A DNA stretch of 39,003 nucleotides from Chara braunii (GCA_003427395.1 BFEA01000244.1:1806083-1845085); one strand, 5' to 3'. Shown: positions 1-10,404, numbered from the stretch's first letter. Program-made: numbers and translations. The notes: generated by a model from the sequence alone, not told the origin.

Positions 1-2254
1 GGTTGATGCGCAGGGGATGCCCCAGCTATGGCAAGCCCTCAGCAGGCTGGCTATGGCTGCTGTCCACGGTGAGGGTCTCAGGGTACCGCCTGCAGGCAAT
101 CGCCGTTGCAGACCTCCTTGGCTCCAAACGCTGTATCGCGAAAATGAACTGCCAAAAGTCCCAACCCGATTCCCCTAAACTATTAATAGACTCTACTACT
201 CTAGCCTAGACCTAGACCGGGCTGACTGACCGACCGGTACCGTTTCGGTTTCGGCCTCTCGGCCTCTACCGGACTCGGCTATAGGCTATAGGACCGTCTA
301 TCAGCTTAGGCCCTTAGGGCCTGTCTGTCCTAGGGGTAGCCCGGGCCTGTTAGCTGTAGGAAAATCGAAATACTGCTGGGCCTATTTTCCCCATATTTGC
401 AGATATGTCCCTCACGAATTTCCTTACAGGTAGGTCTCTCGGGTTTAGCCCTCAGCCAATCAAAATTACGAATCTATCCTACTACTGTACTGTACAGCCT
501 CGCAGTTAGTCTCGGCAGTCAGAATCAGCAAGTCATTGCAGTCTAGTCAGGTAGAGTAGGCTGGGCGCCGAGCGCCAGACAGCAGAGAGCGACTTTGGAT
601 ACTGTGTTGGCGTGGCCTACGGGCTTGGACATTGGCTCATTACTTCTTTGTATTGCTCTATATGGATGGTTTTCTCGGTGCATTTGTACGCTCTGCTTGG
701 GACACGACTACTTGTTCATCTGTGTGATTTCGCAACTTGGTTTTATGTATATCACACTCGTATTCCTTGCATTTGGGGTAAAGTGCGATTTCGAGGTAAG
801 GGGGGACAGGGGAAAACGCAGAGAGCGAGGAGGAGGAAGCAGAGAAGATGAGATAAGGGCAGGCTTTCTCTGCCCCTGCAAGTAAGTGCCCTTTGCAACA
901 TCTGTTAAAATTGGATCTATGTAGAGAAAATCGACATCCCCCGTGCACGAGGATGACACCATAAACCGTGAAATGGTCCAAAAAAAAAAAAAAAAAACGA
1001 ACATGCAACTTCTGTCTGCACCCTTCCTGTCCCCCTTCCCTTTCTATCTCCCCACTCGTGTCCCCTCCTCCTCCTCCTCCTCCTCCTCCCGCCTCCCCTA
1101 CTACTCTTCTTTCTGGACTAATGCTTTTGCAATTTTGTCCTCCTACCTTCTGCTCATGTTGCTCTCCTTTGCCCTTGTCTTCTCTTGGCTAACTCCTTTC
1201 TGGAAGTGGTGAGGAATGTGTGAGGATCAGGGTCCTTGGTAGGCCTATGGGGCCCTGTTTACAGCATTGCCCACCCTAAGTGAAGGCGGAGGTGCCCGCC
1301 CTAAGTGAAGGCGGGCCTGACATATCGCAAGAGGCCCTCGACTATCAATTTCATATTTGGGGTCCAGGCAGTTGCGACGCGCCAGTTGGTTGAGAGAAAC
1401 TCAGGCCGGGCAACAAAGACATTTCCACGGCCTTCCGGGCTTTTCCAAAGAATGCAGGCCCTGGGCGTGATTCGCAGCCTCATACAGAGACAGTTGGGTG
1501 CCCAACTGAACGAGGCCCAGCAGCCCAGTAGCTGCTGTACACAGGCAGCCTCCTGGGGTCTTCCGGAAGCTTCTGGGCCCAGGCCAGTGCAGCCAGGCTG
1601 CGCGAGCAGGCCAGCTCTTTCCATAAAGGAAAGAGCTCTCCCCTTGCAGCCTCATTCGGTCACTTGCTGGCTGGCGGCAGCGCTGCTGGAGTGATAGCTC
1701 ACGGGCTGGCTGCTGGCATTGGGAGCAAGAGGCTGCGCACGTGCGGTCGTGTGGTGGAGCAGGGCGCTGCTGAGGGCAGCGCCATAGCCAGCATTCATAG
1801 CAGGCTGGGCTTGGATGTACAGTGAGGCCCAGGGGTGGTCTTCGGGTGTAAGAGAGGACAGACGTGGGAGTAAAGTCGGGGATAGGTGAAGGATGATGAT
1901 GATGATGATGTGAGGGCACTTACCTTGTATTGGCGATGGGCTGCATGGGCGACATCTTCAAGTACTTCGGGTTGCTGCTGATGTCAACAGTTGCATTGTC
2001 AATTAGTAGGCTGTAGTATCTGTGTTAGGAGTAGGCTGGGCGCTGAGCGCTAAGTAGGAGAGTGAAGGGACTTGACTCTTGTGTTGATGAGGAGAGAGTA
2101 TGCTCTCCATGACATTGGTTTTCAGTGCTATGAACCTCCATTGGTGTATTATTGGTGCAATGCTGCTCTCTGGACACGGTGTGACTATCTGGCTTTCAAT
2201 GTGATGGTGTAATCTGGAATTGTCATCTCGCTGTTGCTTATTTTCCTTGCAAGT
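1..2254. other. Gene-free left flank; probably contains the 5' LTR of element B
   Basis: No open frame here shows a recognisable domain. A tRNA-primer-like site begins at 2255, and LTRs normally end a few bases before such a site, so the right part of this stretch (ending near TTGCA at 2251) is probably a 5' LTR. I could not fix its left boundary. Simple repeats are present: an A-run at 980-997, a (CTC)n tract at 1064-1089 and a (GAT)n tract at 1892-1910. A 20-bp direct repeat with one mismatch lies at 1270-1289 and 1295-1314. A 10-bp perfect hairpin with a 5-nt loop lies at 1613-1637. Confidence 0.4.
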
Positions 2255-2266
2255 TGGTATCGGAGC
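2255..2266 (+). promoter_or_regulatory. Putative primer-binding site of element B
   Basis: TGGTATCGGAGC differs by one base from the plant initiator-Met tRNA primer-binding site TGGTATCAGAGC seen intact at 12808. The changed base would still pair with the tRNA as a G:U wobble. It lies about 1.27 kb upstream of a gag start, the same spacing as in element D (primer site to gag about 1.28 kb). That spacing supports assigning it to element B. The preceding TTGCA would be the LTR end, followed by a short spacer. Confidence 0.5.
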
Positions 2267-3531
2267 TGGTTCATATTGCGCTTCATTGGTTCTTCGCAAT
2301 AGCTATTGGTGCTTCGCATGAGGTGTGGGGCAGTGATAAGGCATTGGCGTTGAACATTAGGCGGCCCAGGGTAGTGTGGGCGCACCAGGGAGCTATGTGG
2401 TGACATACGGGGTGTATGTTGGATGATGAGAGCTCGCTGATGTGACATATTAAGCCAAGGTGGAACTGCATTCTGCTGTTGGTTGTGCCGAGGCAAAGAC
2501 CGGTCATCATAAATGCACATCAGGTTGCCGGTGAGAACTCTGTGGTTGGGGCCAGCATTATGAGGTACGTTGCTCTCTTCCTTATCTACCCTCTTCATTG
2601 CTTCTTACCGTGAGAAAGTGAGTTATGTCTTGAGAGTCCTCTCAATGTGGGTGTCGCGAGCGCTCAACCTTGAGAGTCGACATTCTTCTTGGGCAGCAAG
2701 CTGGTGGGAGACGGGCGAAGCCTCTGAAGGGTCCTCGACGAAGCACTCGGGTCACAGTCACCATGCCAACCCGCTGGGACTAGTACACACATGCTTTGCA
2801 ACAACTCTTTGGTTCCGCTGCTTGCGCAATAAAGATCGTGCAAGGCATGCCAGCCCTTTGGGACAGACGCTTTCCAGACCGTCTTTAAATATTTCTGGCT
2901 GGGGACTCGGTGTTGAACCTGGCTGTGATCGTCGTCCTGTCTGCGACGTTAAATAATTCCTGAGGAGATGGGGCCTCTCCTTAGATCCCTCCTGATCAGC
3001 CAGATCAAACCGGGTGTAAGGCTCGTTGCATGCGAGGGTAAATAATGTGCAGGGGCTGGCAAGTTCGGCAATGACTTAGGGCACAAGGGTGGGCTGGATT
3101 GCACACCTTTAGACACGCTGCTCAACTAGATGCTCAGGACGTTGACACAAAGCGACCAATCAAGAAGGACACAGGGGGAGGGGGAATTCCGGTAACTGTT
3201 CGCAGTTGCAATCAACAGATAATCTGCCATCAAGCATACATCTCCAACATGAGATATTATTTTTTATTTTGATTATCTAGTTGTTACAAACTTGACTAAC
3301 AACCGACAGACAACTGCAGACAAATTAGATCTTTGTTGTATTGCAATCTGTTCTAGGGTAATCTAAAAATAGATCTGATATTTCCTGTAGGACCTGACAT
3401 TAGTTGTAACCACATCATCTAACTGTTTTGTTCAGGCCGGCCGAAAACAATTATGTATCATATGCGGTTGTGTGTCATGCTAAGGTAGGATTCAGTGTGG
3501 ATTCTAGTTTAGATCACACACACTGTAGCGC
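2267..3531 (+). other. Untranslated leader of element B
   Basis: This stretch of about 1.26 kb between the primer site and the gag start has no recognisable coding content. Several short frames occur but none carries a known domain. The 3200-3420 part is AT-rich. A leader of this length matches that of element D (12820-14098), which suggests that long leaders are normal for these gypsy families. Confidence 0.5.
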
Positions 3532-5274
3532 ATGAGTGAAGACAGCAGTGAGGAGGAGGGAAGGCTAGTGCAACCGCTTAGGATCACACGGCGAACCGCT
3601 CTTAGTCAACCAATCACTTTCCATGAGTTAGCTCCTGGGGAGGAAAGGAGACTACGAAGGGAAGCAAGGGAGCGGGTAGCACCGAGGAGGATTAGGGACG
3701 CAGCAGCCAGCTTAGCGGCTGCGATGGCTACCGCTGCCTCTACGTCACAAACCTCTTCCCTGTCTTCTTCGTCAGGAGAAGGGCAGGGTGGATCAGGTGC
3801 AGTTAGTCAGTCTGCTGGTTTGCAAGTCAGCCAGCAGAGTCCACTCACACCGGAGGATTTAGAAATCCGACAGGCGGAAGAACTTCAGGATGATCTGCAG
3901 CGGCAGTTGGACGAAGCAGCAGAGAGGAGAAGAAGAGCAATACTCAGAAAGGCTAGACTAGGAAGAAGAGTGCAGGAGCTAGGCAAACTAGAAGGGCTAG
4001 ATGAGGCGGCATTAGACCCTACTGTTCGTGTGTTGCGTAGTGCTTTACTATCAGTGGCAGAAGCGCAGAATGTCCAGCAGGAATTGCTGACCGAATTTGT
4101 GGCAGGCCAGAAACAAATCCTGGCTGAACTTCGGGTTCCTCGTAAAGTAATGAGGCAGCCGCAGTTTGCTGTAGCTCCCTCTACGCGTGCGGGTCCTTCA
4201 TCGATGCCGCAACCCACAAGGCCATCTTTCCCTCCTATGTTTGGCATTCCCCCTCTAGGTGGTTTAGTAGCAACTAGTGGTCAGGTTCATAGAGTCTCAG
4301 TCGTACCATCTACGACAGTGGTCACTACAGTCCCACTGTCAAGCCAGGCCCAGGTTAGTGTGCAACAACCTATTTCAGTGGCTATGCAGCCGTTGCAGCA
4401 AGCCCCTGGGCCCATGCAGCCTATGCAGTGGATGCCCAAGATTCCTCTGCTGAGTCCTAAACCTTTTTCTGGAGACAGGAAGAAGGATGAGGATCTGGAC
4501 ACCTGGGTAAGAACTGTGCCTACATATGTGAGGCATAAGCTTACAAGGTCAGAGCAGGAGGTTGTAGTTGCTGCGTCCTTTTTAGAAGGATCGGCAACAC
4601 GTTGGTTGAACGGGTTAGTGCAGCAGCAGGGCTATGGTCAGGACTTCGATGCATGGGCACAGACCCAGACATTGGAACATTTCGTAGAGACTGTGTACAA
4701 GAGGTGGCATGACCCTCAAGGGGCTCAGAAGGCCACCAACGCGATCAATCATCTTTGTGCCAAAAAGTACAAGAATGTTCACGAAGTCACAGACGTTGTA
4801 GAACGTCTGATCGTAGTACCTGGTGTGCGCTTTGACCCTCAAGTACTCCTCACGGATTATTTGAGATGTCTTCCATCAGAAGTCGGGACGAAACTGGTGG
4901 ACGAAGCCTACATAGACCAACACAGCTTTGCTACATTCAGCACGAAGGCCTTAGATATAGAGGCCAAGCTGGGATCCGCGCATCAGGTGTCTCATGATGG
5001 TAGGAAGAGACTCCCCCAGGACTGGAAGAAGAAGGGTCAGTTAATGTTCGTTGACCACGATGGTCAAACGACGGAGATTGACGATTTCCCAGACCTTGGG
5101 GAGGTGATAGAGCAGGATGGGGCCAGTGAGACTTCGGATGGGGGAGTTGTGGCGCCTATCAAAGAAAATGCTAGGGGGACCAGGAAGAAGAAGGTAGTAC
5201 GGTCCACGGGTCACCCTTGCATGGTGGGTAGTTTATCTGGGGCGGATGCCTTATTTGGGGCGCTTACACAGTAA
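3532..5274 (+). CDS. gag: Element B gag polyprotein (580 aa, open)
   Basis: This is the longest intact frame in the window and encodes the capsid protein that packages the retrotransposon RNA. It starts with ATG at 3532, in an acidic N-terminus (MSEDSSEEEG). Residues about 110-160 are a charged, Leu-spaced segment with coiled-coil character. Residues about 200-300 are Pro/Gln/Ser-rich. The conserved retrotransposon gag core runs from about residue 303 (PLLSPKPFSGDRKKDEDLDTW) to about 470, with the typical pattern of a Trp-containing helix followed by FLEGSATRWLNGL. The TAA at 5272-5274 ends the frame early: a CCHC knuckle lies in the same frame at 5422-5625, so the stop and the ones after it probably truncate an originally longer gag. 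Confidence 0.85.
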   Translation: MSEDSSEEEGRLVQPLRITRRTALSQPITFHELAPGEERRLRREARERVAPRRIRDAAASLAAAMATAASTSQTSSLSSSSGEGQGGSGAVSQSAGLQVSQQSPLTPEDLEIRQAEELQDDLQRQLDEAAERRRRAILRKARLGRRVQELGKLEGLDEAALDPTVRVLRSALLSVAEAQNVQQELLTEFVAGQKQILAELRVPRKVMRQPQFAVAPSTRAGPSSMPQPTRPSFPPMFGIPPLGGLVATSGQVHRVSVVPSTTVVTTVPLSSQAQVSVQQPISVAMQPLQQAPGPMQPMQWMPKIPLLSPKPFSGDRKKDEDLDTWVRTVPTYVRHKLTRSEQEVVVAASFLEGSATRWLNGLVQQQGYGQDFDAWAQTQTLEHFVETVYKRWHDPQGAQKATNAINHLCAKKYKNVHEVTDVVERLIVVPGVRFDPQVLLTDYLRCLPSEVGTKLVDEAYIDQHSFATFSTKALDIEAKLGSAHQVSHDGRKRLPQDWKKKGQLMFVDHDGQTTEIDDFPDLGEVIEQDGASETSDGGVVAPIKENARGTRKKKVVRSTGHPCMVGSLSGADALFGALTQ

Positions 5275-5421
5275 TGTTAAAGGCAAATCTGGCTATATGT
5301 TGAAACCTCCACCGAGTATCCAATAATGAATGCGTCAGTGCGGACAATCAGCAGGGAAGGAAGTCTAAGACCGTGAAGCCTCAACGACTGCACGCCAAAC
5401 ATCCCATATATATAAGATGGG

Positions 5422-5625
5422 ATGATGATACCCGCATGGGTGAAAATTGGTTTAGACTACCAGGTGTGGAGGGACCGAGTCGCCAGGGGTACGTGCATGA
5501 ACTGTGGCAATTATGGTCACACGTCACGAGCATGCAGAGGCAAGAAGGTCACAACGAAGGTAGCATCACCAACAGTGGTGGGCTTATCTTCGAACTCTGG
5601 CAGTGCTTCTGCGAGCACTTCGTAG
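5422..5625 (+). pseudogene. Element B gag C-terminus with CCHC zinc knuckle (detached)
   Basis: This frame encodes CMNCGNYGHTSRAC, a perfect C-X2-C-X4-H-X4-C nucleocapsid zinc knuckle that binds the element's RNA. It is in the same reading frame as gag (3532-5274) but separated from it by several stops between 5272 and 5421. I read it as the original gag C-terminus. Downstream the coding signal shifts to another frame near 5626-5640, where the protease region begins. The Ser/Thr/Val-rich tail after the knuckle is a typical linker to protease. Confidence 0.7.
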
Positions 5626-6359
5626 AGAAACTCCTCGGGTCAGTAGGAGTGTTAGCCGCTCTTACTCGCGCTGAAGTGGTTGCGTTGCCTTCCCCACTTC
5701 AGGCGTTGGCCAAGGCTAGTGACCCACACATCGCCCCGCAGACACATTCAGACCCACCGACGCTCTGTTCGAGAGATGTGTCTGAGGCCCTAGAAGAGTT
5801 AGAGACTGAGTGGTCAGGGAAGGACCCCACGGACTCTTGGGCGATGATCAGTAGAGGTCCAAAGGGTGAACATTTCGTGGTAGAGGTTGATGTAGGTGGC
5901 CGCAAGGTTGGCGCCTTCGCAGACATAGGCTCTACATGGAACTTCATCAGTCGTGCTTGTGTGGATAGACTGCCCTTAGGGGACCAAGTGCAGCGGCTTA
6001 GCAGAACTGTAGCTTCTACGCTAGCCAACAAGCACCAAATGGTAGTCAAGGATTATGTCAAGGACGTAGTCTGCACCTTCTCCTATGGAGGAGGGGAAGT
6101 GAGCCACAAGATCTACTTCTTGGTTAGCGACGAACTGCCCTTTGATATGCTATTAGGCATGTACTACCTCGAGGTTTCTCAACCTCAGTTTGATGGGGAT
6201 AGAAAGTTGTTGATACACAAGCTTCCAAATGGTAGGACCGTTGGGCTGCAAAAGTATAAAGCTAGCAGTCTAGTGGAAAACTACGGTTGCATGTGTGCCT
6301 CCTCTTTCTATAACTACTATAAACAGAATCGCGAGGAGGGCATGTACTTAGTTTTTCTG
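5626..6359 (+). pseudogene. Element B aspartic protease (retropepsin-like)
   Basis: The open frame in this interval carries the retropepsin core. The catalytic loop reads AFADIGSTWNFIS around 5915-5955, so the usual D-S/T-G is D-I-G. The second conserved hydrophobic motif, FDMLLGMYYLE, lies near 6140-6170. In the family this enzyme cleaves the gag-pol polyprotein inside the particle. The frame runs on through the post-protease linker to a stop at 6363-6365, where the sequence jumps straight to the end of RT. The D-I-G substitution is unusual, but the Asp and Gly remain, so loss of function is not certain from this residue alone. Confidence 0.75.
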
Positions 6360-6362
6360 GCC

Positions 6363-7389
6363 TAGACCTCAGACCGTTACTGAGGTCAGATCGTTTTTGG
6401 GAATGACAGGCTATTATTGTCCTTTCGTCAAAAACTATAGTATGGTAGCCTCCCCATTAACAGATCTAACTCGACTTGACACCCCTTGGGAGTGGACTGA
6501 AGAGTTTGAGGCAAGCTTCAAGAAATTGAAGTATGCTCTAACACACTATGAAGTTCTCAAGCCGTTTGTTGTGACCACAGACGCCAGCCAATATGTATTA
6601 GGCGCGGTCCTTGCACAACAGGAGGGGCCAAAGTTGAGACCGGTCGAGTACATAAGTAAAAAGATGCCTTCTCAGAAGTTAGCTAAGTCCACATATGAGA
6701 GAGAGCTCTACGCCCTGTACAGAGCGCTAGTTCATTGGAGACACTACCTCCTAGGAAGATTCTTCTATGTGAGGTCTGACCATGAGACTTTGCGCTGGAT
6801 TAAGACACAGCCTGTACTATCTGACGCACTCAAAAGATGGATTCAAGTGATAGACATGTATGACTATCAACTTGATCCTATCAAGGGTACGTATAACAAA
6901 GTGGTTGATGCACTATCGCGAAGAGCAGACTATTTGGGCGCGCTAGTCACTGAGTTCGGCATATCTGACGAACTCACTCGATCGCTGGTGGAAGCCTATC
7001 AGGGAGATCCAGTTATGCCAGAGATCATCCGTAGATTCCAATCAAAGGACAAAAAGACTTTGGACAAATATACGATGGTAGATGGCTTGCTGTTTCTCGA
7101 GAAGGCAGGGAATAAAAGACTATGTGTTGCTAATAGTGAGTCTTTATGTAGTTTATTTTTAGGAGAATGTCATGATGCAACTGGTCATGTTGGCTATAGG
7201 AAGACATCAGCGAGCTTAGTGCAGAGATTCTGGTGGCCCTCTATGATGGAAGATGTGAAACGCTATGTTGAAACCTGCCAGGTTAGTCAAAGGGACAAAC
7301 CAAGGACTCAGGCCCCGCTTGGGCTGATCAAGCCCTTGCCGATTCCTGAAGGACCAGGCCAAAGTATGTCCATGGATTTGCAAGACTAA
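6363..7389 (+). pseudogene. Element B RT connection, RNase H and integrase zinc domain
   Basis: The frame opens inside the end of RT (TEVRSFLGMTGYY), with no fingers/palm and no YxDD motif upstream, so the RT core has been deleted at about 6357-6365. RNase H follows with all four acidic positions visible: TTDASQY, ERELYAL, SDHETL and VVDALSRR. The integrase HHCC finger starts at HDATGH, but its second Cys pair reads CQVS instead of CXXC, losing one zinc ligand. The first integrase catalytic Asp is in SMDLQD, right before the stop at 7387-7389. Confidence 0.85.
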
Positions 7390-7552
7390 TCGCTATGCCT
7401 GGAAGTGCTAAAACTGACTTTGTCATCAAACTCTTCATGGACAACTGGGTAAGGGATTTCGGTCTACCTACGTCTATTGTTAGTGATAGGAATGTAAGAT
7501 TCACGAGTTAACTGTGGCAGTCTACTGCTGAACAAATGGGCACAAAACTCCA
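7390..7552 (+). pseudogene. Element B integrase core remnant
   Basis: After the stop at 7387-7389 there is a short fragment of the integrase core in another frame. It includes GLPTSIVSDRNVRF, which carries the second catalytic Asp of the DDE triad, then a TAA, then LWQSTAEQMGTKLQ. Roughly the first third of the core (between the first and second Asp) is shortened. The sequence then changes identity at about 7550, where the - strand element A starts. The third catalytic residue (Glu) and the integrase C-terminus are absent. Confidence 0.75.
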
Positions 7553-8567
7553 AGAAGCCGTGGAACTCGCCAAGAAGCCGTGTACGCAAGTGAGGATCAC
7601 TCGGTACGCAAAGAAGGTCCTTCCCCCGTGTGTGGACAAGCAAGTACCCCTCTTGGATCCGGTAGTGAGAAGGCGCCGGATTAGGAGAGGAGCAATTCGC
7701 GTACTTGTCGGGAAACTCGGGGTCGGCTTGGTAGCCGCGGATGAAGCTGTTCCGCAGGTCATCGTCGATCTCAAAGGTTGAGTAGACCACGGTACAATGA
7801 TCCAGACGCCGTGAAAGAGCATTCGCAAAACAGTTTGACTTCCCCGGAATGTGATCGGGAAAGAAGTCGAACTGGTCGATGAAAGCCATCCATCGAGCGA
7901 TGGTGTTGTTGACGGTGTCTTGGGTCTTGTAAAAGACCAACGGATTGTTGTCCGTTACCCATCGGAATTGGCTTCGACCAAGGAGGAAATGCCACCACCG
8001 CTTGAGTGCGTGGACGAAGGCGAGGAGCTCCTTTTGACGTGCATCGTCAATGGAGTGCACGACCGGCACTTTCTTGCTGAAATACTCGACCGGGTGCCAG
8101 TCCACGCCATCGTGTTGCTCGAGGACGACACCAATGCCATAGCCGGACGCATCCGCAGTGACGTGTGTAGGCAAAAGCGGGTCGTATATGCGCAAGACCT
8201 CCGCAGATAATAACGCGGCTTTGAGAGCCAAAAATGATTCCCGCGCCTCCTCTCCGAAGTCAAACGGCCGATCCTCACATGGAAGCTTGGTCAAGTAGGC
8301 CGCGATCTTCGAGTAGCCTTTGATGAAACGCTGATAGTAGCCGGCGAGGCCAAGGAACGAACGGACAACCGTGACGTTTCGAGGCTCCGACCACTCTTGG
8401 ATGACTTGAATCTTTTCCGATAGCGGACTGATGCCCTCCGGTGTGACAAAATGGCCCAAGTATTCCAGCTCTTGCCGGACAAATTCGCACTTGTCGCGGT
8501 TGGCCTTGTACTCGGCGTGGCGGAGCGTCTCCAACACTCGTTGAAGATGCCCAAGATGATCCTCCAA
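7553..8567 (-). pseudogene. Element A RT thumb/connection, RNase H and integrase start
   Basis: This open - strand frame encodes the RT C-terminal part ([17 protein letters not shown]), then RNase H. The first three RNase H acidic positions are present (VTADASGY, RQKELLAF, WVTDNNPL). The fourth, normally in ADALSR, reads FANALSRR: the codon at 7821-7823 is Asn, consistent with a single G-to-A change, so RNase H is probably inactive. The frame then enters the integrase N-terminus (LLGEFHG) and breaks at the junction with element B. The RT motif upstream is in a different frame (see 8575-8811). Confidence 0.85.
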
Positions 8568-8574
8568 TGTCCGG

Positions 8575-8811
8575 CTCGAGAATATCGTCTAAGTAGACCA
8601 GCACGAACGGGTCCAACATTGCACGAAACTCGTTGGTCATTGCCGCTTGAAAGGTCGCCGGGGTGTTGGTCAGGCCAAAAGGCATGACCACCCACTCAAA
8701 ATGCCCGTACCGCGTCTTGAACGCGGATTTGTAGCGATCATTCGGCCGGATCGAGATTTGATGATATCCCGATTTCAAATCCAACTTAGAAAAATACGTT
8801 GCGCCGCCCAA
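8575..8811 (-). pseudogene. Element A RT palm (YLDD intact)
   Basis: This segment holds the RT palm: [13 protein letters not shown] (motif A Asp), [13 protein letters not shown] and the catalytic VYLDDIL. It is separated from the RT fingers by an in-frame TAG at 8815-8817, where copy A' has a Glu codon. A small deletion just after YLDDIL shifts the frame into the thumb/RNase H segment. The catalytic aspartates are therefore conserved but the protein is interrupted on both sides. Confidence 0.85.
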
Positions 8812-8814
8812 TCG

Positions 8815-9310
8815 CTAAAGAAGATCGCCGATGCGAGGAAGAGGCCCCACATTCTTGACAGTTTGCGCGTTGAGCTTGCGGTAATCGATACACAATCGTA
8901 GATCCTTGTTCTTCTTCCGGACGAAGAGAACTGGTGCTCCATATGGGGAGCTACTAGGGCGGATCCAGCCCTTGGCCAACAAATCGTCAAGTTGTGCGCG
9001 GAGGACCTCAAGCTCCTCCTCGTTCATCCGATAGATGCAACCTTTTGGCGGCACGGCACCGGCCTCAAGAATGATCTCGTGAGAGATCGGTCGATCCGAC
9101 ACCACACCGGTAGGTGACTCGAAAATGTCGGCGAACTTGTCCAGCAACCGCACCACCCGGGGGTATGAAGACAAGTCTGTGGGTGAAGAGTCGGCTACTG
9201 CGACGGTCCGTAGGAAACATAGGCCGATCTCCTTGGGCTGCTTGTAAGCGCAAGTCGCCCGGAATGATTGGGTCGTCACCACTTGGCCCGAATCGAAGGG
9301 TGCAGTAGAG
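8815..9310 (-). pseudogene. Element A protease-RT linker and RT fingers
   Basis: The frame encodes the linker after protease and the RT N-terminal region: [37 protein letters not shown] and [11 protein letters not shown], all diagnostic of gypsy RT fingers. It is one frame away from the protease segment, so there is a frameshift near 9276-9320. It ends at the TAG at 8815-8817 directly before the palm. The matching A' segment is 25970-26510. Confidence 0.85.
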
Positions 9311-10130
9311 GAATAGTACACGCCACTTCGGCGCCGAAGGCGTCGTGAACGCTAAGAGTCCGCCGGTGGAAGTTGTTCATGTGATCCGCACTTGCAAGCC
9401 AAGGCATTCCCAGAATGATGTCGAAGTCCGTGTCCAAAATGTCGAACGTCACCGGTTCGCATGCATGAGGTGCGAAATACACCAGTACGGCTTCGATGTA
9501 ACGGTCGAGCAGTTGCTGCATCTTTCCATCCGCCAACTTGATCGCTGTCAGGTTTGCCTTCCTCCGAACTTGTGCGCCAAGGCCAGCCCTTTGCATAAAG
9601 GCTTGGCTCATGAAATTGCAAGACGCGCTGCTATCCAGCAAAGCGCTACAGGACGCTTGCCCAACCTGGATGCGGACATACTTGAGCGGTGCATTGTTGT
9701 CATCGTACCGCTGCGTGCGAAACTCGCGGGCCACCTTGGTAACATACGCAAGGATGTCCCCCACCACTACTTCGTCATCCGTCGGCAAAGTTGGTGGTGC
9801 ATAGAAGGATAAGTATGTGTGGAGATGAGCGCATAATGCTGCGCATTGCGGTCCCGGCAGGCGGCTCGTGGTCGGGAGAGGAAGCCATGCGAAGTCCTCG
9901 GACGTGAGCGGGTCCAATACCTCTACGTTGAACTCGCGCGCCGAATCCCTTGAAGAACCACTTGAAGACGATAAGTCGCCGCTGCCGGACGGAGAAGATG
10001 CCGCACACACGTCTTGTCCTTGAGCTTGAGTACCCAGCGTAGGAACAAGCCGGGCAACATAGTCCTCAAAAGAATAGAGAAGAGGAGGACTATCGACTTC
10101 CGCATGCGCCTCGGAATGAAGGCCGGCCAC
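9276..10130 (-). pseudogene. Element A aspartic protease region
   Basis: The frame includes a variable N-terminal spacer (SFEDYVARLVPTLG and Ser-rich stretches), then the retropepsin core. The catalytic loop reads LLDSSASCNFMS, so the expected D-S-G is D-S-S at 9627-9635. The A' copy keeps D-S-G at the same site. The change from Gly is consistent with a G-to-A transition and would be expected to damage the active-site turn. The second motif is FDIILGMPWLA. The stop at 9276 falls just after HPSIRAKW, before a frameshift into RT. Confidence 0.85.
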
Positions 10131-10198
10131 TCGCGAAGAGACCGGTTCCGGAGGCGTCGAGAGTGTCGTTGAGTCACTCGGATGTGCTCAGTTTCCCT

Positions 10199-10395
10199 AT
10201 TTGCCCTTGCCTTTCAATGGGCAGGCCAGTGTCTCATGGAGATCGTTGTTGCACCATAGGCAATAGTGGAATCTCGTGCGCGCCTTGAATGCTTGCTCAG
10301 AAATGCCGTATTGGGACCATGGGGCTGGAGCTGCTGCGCCGGGCCGGGGCTAGATGCGGTGTTCGTCTTCGTCTTGCCGCATCCTCGGCCTTTGT
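10199..10395 (-). pseudogene. Element A gag C-terminal remnant with zinc knuckle
   Basis: Only the gag tail survives. On the - strand it reads KTNTASSPGPAQQLQPHGPN, similar to the A' gag tail, and then YCLWCNNDLHETLACPLKG, a C-X2-C-X4-H-X4-C knuckle, before a TAG at about 10199-10201. Upstream (10396-10620) the sequence is unlike gag: it holds TGACGTGG repeats and then leader sequence matching A'. About 1.4 kb of gag present in A' (23534-24860) is therefore missing here. Confidence 0.75.
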
Positions 10396-10404
10396 CGGGG
10401 CGGC

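Larger units (their letters stand above)
2255..7552 (+). mobile_element. Element B: Ty3/gypsy LTR retrotransposon, 3'-truncated and RT-deleted
   Basis: Domain order on the + strand is primer site, leader, gag, CCHC knuckle, aspartic protease, (missing RT fingers/palm), RT connection, RNase H, integrase zinc-binding domain and part of the integrase core. Protease before RT and RNase H before integrase is the Ty3/gypsy order. The element stops abruptly in the integrase near 7552, where the - strand element A begins, so the integrase C-terminus and 3' LTR are absent. It cannot be autonomous: the RT core is deleted and the integrase is incomplete. Confidence 0.85.

Noticed and set aside
1613-1637. 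Rho-independent-type terminator
   Set aside because: The 10-bp hairpin has no T-run after it, and the sequence is eukaryotic.
1401-1919. 172-codon - strand frame in the GC-rich left flank, overlapping a 129-codon + frame
   Set aside because: No domain and His-, Gln- and Cys-rich composition from simple repeats. Frames are open on both strands at once, as GC-rich noncoding DNA often is.
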